A DNA stretch of 64,000 nucleotides from Rhizophagus clarus (taxonomy: Eukaryota; Glomeromycota; Glomeromycetes; Glomerales; Glomeraceae): positions 124,001 through 188,000 of the forward strand of contig BLAL01000191.1 in the NCBI GenBank assembly GCA_015698045.1, given 5' to 3'. The notes below the pieces were generated by a model. The model saw nothing but the letters and a program-made list of their open reading frames with translations, searched no databases and was not told the DNA's origin. Position numbers and translations under genes: made by a program. Of this stretch, positions 35,311-46,037 are shown one piece after another. Every line of letters starts with the position of its first letter. Position 1 is the stretch's first letter.

Positions 35311-38040
35311 TATGCGGAGTATATTTTATAATTTTTTTATATCAAAAAAAAAAAAAAATTATGTATACGAAGATAGAAAGGTAAAAGTCGAGTGTATTTA
35401 TAATAAAAGTCTGTCAAAAAAAAAAAAAAAAATTCTAATAATTCTAATAACATAATTGATCACTGGATTGAACCAATGGGCTATTAGTAAGCGCTAAGCT
35501 CATTGCGTTCTTCTGCTAGACTTGAGTTTATGCAAGGATTTATTTGTTTATACATATTTTCTATTAATTCATTATAACTTAAGTAAATGTTTTAAATAAA
35601 TTAAATAATTCTTTTCCTATTTTTCTATAAAAAAGTACTAATCTCTTTGGGTTACATTTAATATTTTAATTTATCTAATTTTTCGTTGAATGGAGATATC
35701 ATGATTGTGTGGATTTGTTCGATCAAAAAATAGATCGTGTAACAGAACGATGGCATTAGTCTACAAATAGTCGGAAATTAATTGACCGCAACCGCTTTAA
35801 AAAGACGTATTAATTAATGTATAGAAGGCACAAATTTAATAATTGAAAGAGAAATTAATTACCGTGTGACAGATATAGCTAAAAATGTTCTAATACAAAG
35901 AAAAAAAACCTGTATTTTTACCCCTAAAAAAATTAAAAAAAGATCTACTTACTAATTTGCAATCAACGTGTTTCTAGTAAGTACCTCTAGATTTGAAACG
36001 GAGAAGAAATAATAAAATCAAATAAAATTTGTGTACTTTCTATTACTGTACATCATTAAATGATAAATTTCACGGGTAGAGTCGTTTCAATGTTATGATC
36101 TTAATATCTAAACTAACAATAGGAACAATATGAGATGATATACAAGCAGTACAGACGTACAGTACATTGCATCTGAGAGTAAATAAAATATAAACGAAAA
36201 AAAAAATGTTAATAAATATTTTAAAATTATTTATTGTTTTTACGCCCAAATAATTTACTTTTAGCCACAGAAATGTCAGAATTTATGAGTGGTGCATCTT
36301 TAATTATTGTATTACAAATTATAAATAAATAATATTACGTTAAAAAAATTTTATATCCAAGAAAGCAAATTTTGGGACTTTATATAATTCTTATGTGGAG
36401 CTTTAACCACTCAAATTATTCTTTTAATCTAATGTTACGTTATCATTCTCTATTAAACAATAAAGTTACGCTATTTCATTTGATCAAGTTAGTTCACATG
36501 GATTTTGCTTTTACTTTTATAGAAAATTCCTTTTTTTTTACAAATTTTATGATTCCCTAAAATTCAAAAAAAGCGTAATATTTGTACAATGATAAAATAT
36601 TAAGTATTACTTTTGAGATCAAATACATACAAATTCGGTGAATTGACCGATTGGTTTTCATATTTTTAGGTTTTAAAAATGTTAAAAATGTTTAAAACAT
36701 TCATCATTCAAAAATTTACACAAAATTAATGATGTTCTACATAAATGAGCATGTACTACTATCTTTTTTTCGATAATTTAATTGGTTGAAACGTTTCATA
36801 AGTCCAAACAAATAATTTCTATTTTTTTTCCGTCAATCACGGATTTATCATGTGGAGAGATTTAGGCATTTTTGTTATGCTTATCAATTTGTGCCACCTG
36901 TCAAACAGCTGTCAAATTTATTATATATCTCGTTCTCCAATAACTTGAATATTACAATAAATTTCGCAACGCAGGAGAATCAAAAAAACTGTCCCGTTCT
37001 TAAAAATTCACAAAATTAAATATAGTAAGTATAACATTCGTATTAATAATAAATAATTTATGTACTGTATTTAAGTAATAGATAGAAATGTACAAATGAA
37101 TGTGATAATGCTATCTGAAACTACGTCTAAAAAAAAGGTAATGTTAATTTTGAATCGATTTCTAATGGTAACTAGTAACTGAACCACTAACAAGCTCAGT
37201 TTGGCCCATAAACCGTTTATTCATTTTATTGCTAACATATAAATTATTTTTTTTTTTTAGCGTAAACTTTTAAAATAAATTAATTCAATGGTATGAAAAT
37301 TCATTCCTTTATTTTAAAAAGAAGCATTTATACTAATTCGCAATATCCATATTAGTTCGTCTCTTAATGATACTGTTTGAAGTGGATTTTATAATGTCAC
37401 ACAGTTGACTACTAGAATCCGTCACATTATTTGTAATAGCAAATAATCTCAGAGAAGAAGGAGAAATACAAATTTTACTGGTACCATACGATAATGGTCA
37501 TAGGCTCCATCGAAATTCCTTAATTATGACATTTTGGTATTATGCCTTATTTTCGTAAGACTTTAAAATTTTAGTACAGTTATAATTCGCACATATTTGA
37601 AATTACTTGTTGATAAAACATTACATTTAGTGAATATAAAAAAAAATTATTTTTTTAATAATGTCATTATAATAAATCAACAATTAATGGATGTTAAAAA
37701 TTCTCATGTTAATTAAACCAATACCAATTTAGTGTTCATAATTATGAAAAAGAAAAATATTAATATTTATATATTAAAAAGCAAAAAAAAAAAAAAACAA
37801 TTAAAGTAACTAAAACGAAATTAATATTGTTTCTTAAATGTCAAAGAAAACCCTTACCCACTTACCTAGAAGTTCAAGAAATCTCGCAAGATGCGTTCCT
37901 AAAAAGGAAGAAAGAGAAACGAAGTTAATGTCATTTCTTAAAAGAATATTTAAATAAAAAAACACTCTCTCCTTACTGGCAGAAAGCCAAGATTAATTCT
38001 AAAAAAAACGAATAAATTTTACATAAAAAGGGGTCCATTT
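35311..38040. other. Long AT-rich spacer
   Basis: Short ORFs occur (for example 36372-36560), with T-rich composition and no recognisable domain. No tRNA, repeat family or transposon end that I can support. Confidence 0.4.
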
Positions 38041-38049
38041 ATTTATGGC

Positions 38050-38850
38050 ATATAAATTTACGGATACAATTACAGCGGGCGTTATGGCAGTAATGGCACG
38101 TGCCGTAATCGTAGAAGAAATTTCGACGGCACCTATAATAATATTCTTCTGTTTTGCTTTGAACAATTAAGGACAACGTTTGGAAAACTTTCAGAGAATA
38201 GAGAATATATTTCGATCCAAATTTTGAAATAAATTTAAGAAAGATATCATGTTGCTGTTAGAGACAAATACGCAGTAAATCATCGTTTCAAATCAAAATT
38301 TTGCAAAAAGAAAAATCATGTGAACGATATTAAATTATATAGCCAAGATTATGAACATGGGGTTCTAATCAATGATAATTATGTTTCAAATATAAAGATG
38401 ATTATGAAAAATACCTCGTGATAAATTTAGACATTAGGATATTGGACGATTGTTATCCACCCAAGTCCAAATTTTTAATTGGGACACAATTATTTCCGAT
38501 TACATTGTATCTTACTATCTTATTTGTTTCAAAGATACTGTTGCATGCTGGTGGATTTCTGCAGCAACAGACGAACTTTAAAAATTTATTACATTTTTAT
38601 ATGGAAAATTTAATGAAATTCTGAATGTGAAATTAGATCGAAATTTGAATTTATATATATATATGTATGTATGTATATTTGGAGTGAAAACAAAAGATAC
38701 ATATTTTAAAATCGATGATAAATATAATTCTGCCCAAAAATTATGCATAATGCAAGTTGAAACAATGTGCTGGAACAACCCAAATGTCCAATAGTATAAA
38801 TAAGAATTAGACAATTCATGCAAATGGGACAATGTTTTCAGTCATAATAA
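38050..38850 (+). pseudogene. Decayed coding region of unknown family
   Basis: Plus-strand stretches with protein-like composition in order: RNRRRNFDGTYNNILLFCFE and LRTTFGKLSENREYISIQIL, RYHVAVRDKYAVNHRFKSKF and SQDYEHGVLINDNYVSNIKM, FLIGTQLFPITLYLTILFVS, then GKFNEILNVKLDRNLNLYIY and VKTKDTYFKIDDKYNSAQKL. Frame is interrupted repeatedly. Family unknown; treated as a fossil. Confidence 0.4.
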
Positions 38851-39347
38851 GATTAAACCACGCACGCTTTAAACAGATTAAAAAAATTATATTATTATAA
38901 AACTGACGGATATTATAAAGTAATTCTAATTATCTAAATTGTAAAATAGATTTGAAATACAACGAATAAAGAAATTAAAAAAGAAATATGAAAAAAAAAA
39001 ATTATATTAAGTCTAAAATTATGTAAGTAAAAAAAAATTAATTAAAAAAAAGTAAACGTATTTCATATCCTTTAAGTAATATTAAGGTATTATTTTATTA
39101 CTGCAAATACTGATATTTTTGAAAATGATATACTGGTGGTCTGGTCTAACAAGTTCCGATTCAAATTTGATAATCTGCACCAATATTTATCTTTGTTCCC
39201 TCACAATACTTGAATATTTTGAATGAGATCAGGTGCCGTACGCAATATTAGAAATAATACAAAAGACTTATATATATTAAAAATGATAATTGAAAGGTTT
39301 ATAATGAACGAGATTTTCCTTAGTCATCGTATCAAGATAAAGTAAAA

Positions 39348-39376
39348 AAAGAAAGAAAGAAAGAAAGAAAGAAAGA
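39348..39376. repeat. (GAAA)n microsatellite
   Basis: About seven GAAA units, immediately 3' of the microprotein gene at 39381-39566. Confidence 0.95.
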
Positions 39377-39380
39377 ATTT

Positions 39381-39566
39381 TCAATAAGAAAACCCGTTAA
39401 AAAATTGGTTTACAAATTCATCTTGTGTAATTTGCTGTGGTAATTGTTGTATTATTCTTATTGTGTCGACATTGTTCAATGATGAGTAGTTTGTACGTTG
39501 AACTAATAAGTGAAGCCGCCTCCTCCTTCTTCGAACAATAATATTATTTCTATATAAAGAATGCAT
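39381..39566 (-). CDS. Arg-rich SSFY-tail microprotein 2 (61 aa)
   Basis: ATG at 39566. Starts MHSLYRNNIIVRRRRRRLHL, then VQRTNYSSLNNVDTIRIIQQ, LPQQITQDEF and ends NQFFNGFSY. Six consecutive Arg follow a short Asn-rich leader. A TATAAATAAAAG box lies at 39594-39605, 28-39 bases before the ATG, the best-placed promoter of the family. Compared with member 3, one residue of the tail is lost (GFSY for GSPFY), but the stop is at the same place. No introns needed. Confidence 0.65.
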   Translation of the reverse strand: MHSLYRNNIIVRRRRRRLHLLVQRTNYSSLNNVDTIRIIQQLPQQITQDEFVNQFFNGFSY

Positions 39567-40495
39567 TATTATCGGTTTAAATGAGAAAGAATTCTTTTAT
39601 TTATAAAAAGCAATTGTTGAATAGGGGAGATATTTATATTTAAGTGTATAAAATTTCAAGATTTAACTATATCAAGGGATCACCAACCGTATCAACACCA
39701 AATTTAGTTATGAAAATTTCATCGGATAATTAACAAAGAACTAATAATTTATTAACTAAATAAAGGTATTTACAAAACAATGTTTATATTAAAATAAACA
39801 ATTACGAAATTTCTTCCAAAGCACTATTGTACAATTAAAGTAATTGAAAAACATTTGGTCCAATTGAAATCCAAATTCATGGTGACAACTATCAAAGTAT
39901 CAATCAAAGATGAGCGTGAAAAACTAGTGATTCATATTCGGTTATATTGACATGTACGTACGATATTAAATGCATTCTTTTTGGATGTAGAAACAGGACT
40001 TTGTCGCAAAAAAAAGACTAATCAATAATAAAAACAGTGGCGTCACAAAAAAAAAAAAAATGTTGATACACTAAATTATTTAACAACAATGTTATATTAC
40101 CGGCTTATATAACTTATCTTAACGTTAAACATATAAAATTTTATTTGTATAGATTTAAAATCATTTTATTCGTAATGTCTTCATTTATTATTTGATTACA
40201 AAATCATCGAATATAATTAACAACAGAAATAGTATAGGGTTCAAAGATCATTTTAAATAATATGCAACAATTGGGTGTAATATTATAGAAAAAGAGTGGA
40301 AATTTCTAACATTAACGAAATGATTAAAAAATGTTTTTTTTAAAAAAAAAAAACTAGTAATTTCATACAAATAGATGAGATTCAAACTTAAGAACATGGT
40401 ATAGGAATAATGAATAAATCTGGAGAAACGTGCGAAATTTTGCGAAAAAATAATACTATAATTTCAAATAGTTACCATTAAGTGAATGACAAATT
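39567..40495. other. AT-rich spacer between family members
   Basis: No feature beyond the TATA-like box of the preceding gene. Confidence 0.4.
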
Positions 40496-40690
40496 TTAAT
40501 AGAAGGGAGAGCCGCAAAATAATTGGTTCACAAATTCATCTTGTGAATTTTGTGGTGGCATTTGTTGGATTCTTCTCAACGTATCAAGATGAGATGATTG
40601 ATAGTTACGTTGCCGAATATTAAATTGTCTTCTTCTGTTACGTTGAATTAATCGAAGTCGTGTTCTTCTATTATTATTTTGATCGAACAT
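40496..40690 (-). CDS. Arg-rich SSFY-tail microprotein 3 (64 aa), closest to family consensus
   Basis: Start chosen at the ATG at 40690 (MFDQNNNRRTRLRLIQRNRR), because two sisters begin MFS/MFx followed by Asn-rich sequence; an upstream ATG at 40744 would add a hydrophobic 18-residue leader seen in no sister. Middle: RQFNIRQRNYQSSHLDTLRR; then IQQMPPQNSQDEF and VNQLFCGSPFY. A TATATAAAT box lies at 40755-40763, about 65 bases upstream, which would exclude the 40744 start. Highly basic N-terminal half (over ten Arg) with an acidic-aromatic tail. No homologous domain recognised. Confidence 0.7.
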   Translation of the reverse strand: MFDQNNNRRTRLRLIQRNRRRQFNIRQRNYQSSHLDTLRRIQQMPPQNSQDEFVNQLFCGSPFY

Positions 40691-40699
40691 GTTGTATAA

Positions 40700-42040
40700 C
40701 TTGTTTTTTTTTTTAATATGAAAAATTATGCCGATTAGAAACAAATTAACGAATATTTATATAATATTGTCAGCTAACGTTTTCATTTCTTTCACATACC
40801 AAAAGTAATCGTTTCTTACAAATAAAAATTATTAATATCATTCATTTCCTTGTTTAATATTGGATTCCGTACCATAATCCAATTTCTAAAGTTGTAAACA
40901 TAACAACCAAAAATTGTTCCCATAAATTTTTTACGCAAATATTCGAATCAGTTACTTATTATCTCTACTAATTGTAATTAGTCATTCACTTGATATTATA
41001 AAAACCGTCTTATTAAGCAATAATCTCTTTTTTATGTACTTGCTAACTACAATAGTAACTCCAATTATGAAAATGTAACTGATCAGATATCTTGATTTTG
41101 CAGATCTAGTGCTTATAAGGCACATAATCGAGTCGTAAATAAGTCAAAATTATGAAAGTGACTGCTGGTATTATATCGGAATAGTAATACTAAAATCACT
41201 TTGAAAGTAAATGCTATCGAATTTTAGATTAAATTCGGATATATTTCGGCCGTAAAATTTCTTTTTAAATTCCGTGTATCAAACTGGCATTTTTTCTGAT
41301 TGAAGCGTTTTATTATCTTTCTTAAAGTTTAAATTACGCAAACCATTATGTTTGGATTAACTCCGGGTTCACCTCTTTAATGTTCGGTGAGTGTCAAATA
41401 TCCGAAAATCCGTGTTTATGTAATTTAAAATACTTATCAATTTCTTTCATTCTTAAGCGTAACAACGGAAAGGTGTAACAATGTTATTGTATGTAAATTT
41501 ATAAGTAGATTCAGATAGTTTTTGAGAAATAATACATTTATAAGCAAACCGTTTTTTTGATCTTAAAAAAATTTTTTTTTTAACAAAATTTTTTTTCAAC
41601 AAATTACATTTATTTACTTCCTTATTATTTAAATTTATTTAAATTAACATTTTTTTTAACAAGCGATTTTTAACTCTGGCCGAAGTTATAATTTTTGGCC
41701 AGAATTAGATAAATAGATTGATTATTGGCTTCATATAAAGCTCATATTATGCATTAGCTATTTGGAAACTCAATTGTATGATGAATACTATACGCAAATC
41801 TTCCCAATTGCATGCAATTGCATGACAGAGAAATTATTGCCTGAAGAAGGGACCCTGCGGGCCATTTAGCACCCCAGGTCTTACAAATTTTAGGGGGATG
41901 TACCAGGGTGTACGAAATTTTTTATTATAAATAATGAAAGGGTTTAAAATCTTGGAGTATATTCAAAGAATTATTCTCCTGGTTAAAATTGGATTATTTA
42001 AATAGTGAAATCAAAAGGCGATTGTTTTTTTTTTTTCAGA
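40700..42040. other. AT-rich spacer with one GC-rich patch (41840-41915)
   Basis: GACCCTGCGGGCCATTTAGC and CCAGGTCTTACAAATTTTAG plus GGGGATGTACCAGGG stand out from the AT-rich background; no gene model or transposon end fits them. Confidence 0.35.
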
Positions 42041-42068
42041 AAAAAGATACTGTAACCCGCGATATACG

Positions 42069-42272
42069 GTGATTTTTGACATAACAACATTTTTTAATGA
42101 TTTTCATACTATGGATCCCGAACAGGAGTTTTTTTTTAGTTATTCTATTTTTATTCTTTATTGTATTTATATTATAATTGTTTTGAAAATGATAACGCGT
42201 TTTCTTCAAAATATAAATGATTCTTTACAAACTTGGGAGTATGTGAACTATCGATTTTTGAAAAGACTTTAA
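42069..42272 (+). CDS. Short ORF, uncertain
   Basis: 67 residues, starting MIFDITTFFNDFHTMDPEQE, with a central aliphatic segment (FILYCIYIIIVLKMI) that could span a membrane and a charged end. No relatives recognised. The last codons lie within the 5' unit of a tandem duplication. It may be a chance ORF. Confidence 0.25.
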   Translation: MIFDITTFFNDFHTMDPEQEFFFSYSIFILYCIYIIIVLKMITRFLQNINDSLQTWEYVNYRFLKRL

Positions 42273-42700
42273 TGTATTACAATTATTAATAATATAAAGA
42301 TTTTAAACAAAATTTATAAAATAATTCCTAATTTCTATTTTGCTAAAGAAGACTTATGAATAAATAGAATCATGAGAAAATATTCTAAAATTACGAGGAA
42401 TTTCAAATTAAATGTTCCATTGCCTCGAAAAAAAAAAAAAAGAATTTGCAAAATTCTTCGAAGATAAATGTTCCGACTCGTCAAGTTTTTGAAAAGAATT
42501 TATTGTATTACAATTATTAATAATATAAAGATTTTAAAACAAAATTTATAATGATTTCTAATTTCTATTTTGCTAAAAAAACTTATGAATAAAGAGAATC
42601 ATGAGAAAATATTCTAACTAAAATATTTCATTGAATTTTTTTTTAATTAAAAATTACGAGAAAATTTCAAATTAAATGTTCCATCGCCTTGAAAAAAAAA
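42254..42700. repeat. Tandem duplication, about 240 bp x 2
   Basis: TTTTGAAAAGACTTTAATGT and TTTTTGAAAAGAATTTATTG begin the two units; both continue TATTACAATTATTAATAATA, TTTCTATTTTGCTAAA and AAATGTTCCATYGCCT. It lies about 700 bases 3' of the 43.4-kb microprotein gene. Confidence 0.8.
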
Positions 42701-43392
42701 AAAATTTAGATAAATGTCGTACAAAATAAATCCGTCATGATAGTGCGGTTGCGTGGTTGCGTAATTCTAGTTCACGTGATTGAAACAATTACGATTCCGA
42801 ACCGCTTCGGAACTCGGAACGCCGATTATTACCAAATCGATTGTTGGCATTTAGTTGCGTCCAATCCCCCCATTATGCATTTTTTTTTATTAATGCATTG
42901 TGACGTAAAAGCAATCAAAATCTATCGTACGTTGTTTTTTTTTTACTAATCGAAATTCAAATTGTTTGTGTTTTGATAATATTTTAAAAACGGAAAATGT
43001 ACTATTCTTATGAATATACAAAATAATCGTTCCAATACCAATTCATTATATCATCATTCATCATCAAATATATTTAATCGTCATATAAAAGTATACACAT
43101 ATATGTATAGATTTATACTATTAAATCGAATGCTTGTTTGTGAAATTTATATTCAGCGTAAAAGAAATAAAAAAAAAAACGAATTTAAAAATATGTGTAG
43201 GTTTGACAATTTTTTTCTTTTTTTTTGCAGAAAACGCCAATAATTTTTTTATTTACCACGATCATAAACCATAAACCAAATATAAAAGTAACTTTTCATC
43301 GTGAACTACTGATAATCAAACTTTTCTACTAAAAAACACTAACTCCACGACATCAAGGATCAGAAATAATTAAAATAATTTATTCTACAAAT

Positions 43393-43563
43393 TTAATAAA
43401 AAGAAGAACCTGCAAATAATTGATTTGCAAGAGTTCCTTGAGTATTTTGCTGTGGCAACTGTCTAATCGTTGCAATGAAACTTAAATGACTCCTATTATA
43501 CTGAACCCTTAAAGACCTTCTTCTCCTTCTCTTATCTACAATATTATTTTTGCCAGAAAACAT
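43393..43563 (-). CDS. Arg-rich SSFY-tail microprotein 4 (56 aa)
   Basis: ATG at 43561-43563, TAA at 43393-43395. MFSGKNNIVDKRRRRRSLRV, then QYNRSHLSFIATIRQLPQQN, TQGTLANQLF and AGSSFY. All family landmarks are present: MFS-Asn leader, Arg run at residues 12-16, TIRQLPQQ at 32-39, and SSFY end. GTATATAAAGG at 43656-43666 is a possible promoter. It falls below usual ORF length cut-offs and would be missed by most gene callers. Confidence 0.65.
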   Translation of the reverse strand: MFSGKNNIVDKRRRRRSLRVQYNRSHLSFIATIRQLPQQNTQGTLANQLFAGSSFY

Positions 43564-43899
43564 TTCTCATGCAATGTTTAAAAACAAACAATATCTTCTT
43601 AGAGAGGGTGAGAATAGGGGATAAGAAGAATTGTTTTTTTTGGAGGAAAAAAAGTCCTTTATATACTTTTTTTTAGTTTACATAAATTCGGATATCAAAG
43701 AACCAACATTAATAAATTAGGTGAAGATTCTTAAGAAAAATAAATAGGTTTTATTTCGGAATATAACAGCCGTTAATTTAATTTTTTTAAAAGAACAATT
43801 TCTTTATAGAACAGACATCATAATTGTAGATCAAAGTGAATATAATAGAACATATACACAGAATATTTTCTTCACAGAATCCATCTTTAAATAATGAAT

Positions 43900-44271
43900 T
43901 AAAGATAATAATCAAACCAAGTTAGTTAATGTAACTGAAAGTTTAACCGATAAAAATCAAACAGTTAATAGAAGAAACGCACAGAATTTACTATAAATAA
44001 ACAGGAATCATGTGCCCTTATTTAAACAAATAAATTCAACAGCAAAATTAACCAACGTTTTAACAGATAATTCAACAGATAGAATATTACATCACGATAC
44101 ATAAATAGAATTTAACTATAAATGGACTAGATTATCCATTGATGTCTTACAAATTTGTCCAATACAGTTATTATCTGTTAACTTTTTAAATAATAATAAC
44201 AGCTTTGATTGTCTTTTTGATTATAATTCCTGGTTTCCAACTAACGGTCATTACCGGTTATTTAACGACTA
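43900..44271 (+). pseudogene. Decayed Asn-rich coding stretch, unrecognised
   Basis: Plus-strand frame with protein-like content: VTESLTDKNQTVNRRNAQNL, FKQINSTAKLTNVLTDNSTD and RLSIDVLQICPIQLLSVNFL, ending NSWFPTNGHYRLFND. It may be an old gene remnant; nothing identifies its family. Confidence 0.35.
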
Positions 44272-45229
44272 ATAAGTACTCCTCATTTTTTGCAGATAAT
44301 TTAATTATGTCGCAAAAAAAAAATTTTTTATCTTCTTCTAGAAGTTATTTTTAACCGTAAAATAAAACGTAAAAAAAAAAAAAAAAAATTGACAATATTT
44401 AATAATAAAATAGACTTTACTAATTTTTATTTATTTGGAAAATTTGTTTCTTTTGCAGTTTATAAACTTTACAAATTAATAATCGAAAGTACAAATAAGG
44501 TTTCCAAATATTAACATTATTATACAATTCCGAATTTTTTTTTTTTTTCTTTTTTCACACACACCACATACACACAAAAAAAAAGGATTTGTATTGCGTA
44601 AAATATTCGGAACTGCACAACGTTAATCTCTTTCACATACGCACAAAAATATATCTTCCATATCAGCTTATCTTGCTTGTATCTTGAACGTACATGTATG
44701 CAGTCAACGGGGTCCCACAAATAAAAAATAGTCGGCTGCATTACCAACGAAACTATTGCTACGTTTTTTATTGTATTCAAATTCTGTACTCCAATATGTA
44801 TTCTTAAAAGATTTCTTACGCGAAATTATAATTTTATTATAAACAATCACTTTTATAAAACAAATATAAATGAGAAAAAAAAAGAAAATTCCATAAATTT
44901 TAGAAAAATGATGTTTACTATATCATTATTATTATATAACATATCAAATAAATCAGGTAAAAACATATACTTGTGGCGTAAATTTTATTTTTGCCTTATT
45001 TGTGGAAAAAAAAAAATTAATATTACATAGAAGAAGGGAATTTGAATTTTTTTTTTAAAAAAATTAAAGTTATCTAAATGTAATGCGAAAAAAAGAGTTG
45101 TGAAAATCACTACTTAATAACTTAACTTACAAACTATCTTAAATTTAAAAATAAAAAGATTTACTAGCTGCTAGATGATTATGCTTACATGATTAACTGT
45201 CATAAATTTTTGCTTGAATTATTTAATAA
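44272..45229. other. AT-rich spacer
   Basis: No credible gene; the minus-strand ORF at 44520-44780 has no recognisable features and sits partly in a T tract. Confidence 0.35.
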
Positions 45230-45480
45230 CGAAGGGGTTGACGGTTACGGATTTTGTCAAACGATTTCAGTTTAAATTTTTTAAAATATTTGTTTAATAT
45301 TATTTAAAATAAATAAAGACGATATTAAATGTACGAAAGGATTGGCGTTACGAATTATGTCGAACGATTTCAGTTAAAATATTTGCTCAATATTACGATC
45401 AAATAAGACGTTATTAAATGTACGTATAAATTGGAAGGGATTGATGATTAACGGATTTTTGTCGAACGGCTTCAGTTGTA
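45230..45480. repeat. Three imperfect tandem units next to microprotein 5
   Basis: GATTTTGTCAAACGATTTCAGT, shortened and varied, recurs three times (about 45250, 45355 and 45450), each followed by AATATTTG-like and ATTAAATGTACG-like blocks. It ends some 20 bases from the gene's stop codon. Confidence 0.75.
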
Positions 45481-45499
45481 TTACTTCTCATGATTGAAT

Positions 45500-45667
45500 T
45501 TAATAAAAAGAAGAACCATATAAAATAGCATCTACGAACTGTTGTTCTTGAGGGCTTTGTGATGATATTTGTCTTCTTCTTGGGGAACTGTTACTATTGA
45601 ATTGTGCCAATAGGAATCTTCTTTTTCTCCTTCGGATAATGGCGTTATTGAGATTTTGAGGTACCAT
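45500..45667 (-). CDS. Arg-rich SSFY-tail microprotein 5 (55 aa)
   Basis: Start taken at the ATG at 45667 (MVPQNLNNAIIRRRKRRFLL), since a TATAAATAAAG box at 45726-45736 lies only 14 bases before the alternative ATG at 45712 but 59 bases before this one. Continues AQFNSNSSPRRRQISSQSPQ, then EQQFVDAILYGSSFY. The TLRRI-LPPQ block has degenerated to RRRQISSQSPQ, yet the tail keeps F-V, G-S-S-F-Y and the same stop position. This suggests that the C-terminus is the most constrained part. Confidence 0.65.
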   Translation of the reverse strand: MVPQNLNNAIIRRRKRRFLLAQFNSNSSPRRRQISSQSPQEQQFVDAILYGSSFY

Positions 45668-45803
45668 TTTTTCAATCATTAAATTATTTAAATTATTTGA
45701 AAAACGCGACAATAACGATGATATACTTTATTTATAACAAAAGTTTAATCGCAAGTAGACGCTTATTTCGGAGTTAAATTGAAATAATATCTTCTTTACA
45801 GAA

Positions 45804-46037
45804 ATGTTGCAACAAAATAATTTACCAAAGACCATTGTAATTTCTTTTACGTGTAAATATAAAAAAAGACGTACAATTATTCTAATTATTCTGCGACATC
45901 AAAGATACGGCATACATTATCTTATCGATATGATGGATTTATTCATGGAATTTCCGTTATCAACAAAAAAGTTTTTAATTACATTAGGTTATCTCTTGAT
46001 CCCTCCTTTTGATTATTATATTTTACCTTTGTATTAA
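45804..46037 (+). CDS. Short ORF, uncertain
   Basis: 77 residues: MLQQNNLPKTIVISFTCKYK, a basic patch, then hydrophobic segments and a PPFDYYILPLY end. It is divergent from the microprotein gene at 45667 (opposite strand, 136 bases away). No relatives recognised. Confidence 0.3.
   Translation: MLQQNNLPKTIVISFTCKYKKRRTIILIILRHQRYGIHYLIDMMDLFMEFPLSTKKFLITLGYLLIPPFDYYILPLY

Noticed and set aside
38050-38190. Minus-strand Cys-rich reading (CRRNFFYDYGTCHYCHNARC) that looked like a small secreted peptide
   Set aside because: No in-frame ATG, and the plus strand reads as a longer coding relic over the same bases, so it is probably the shadow of that.
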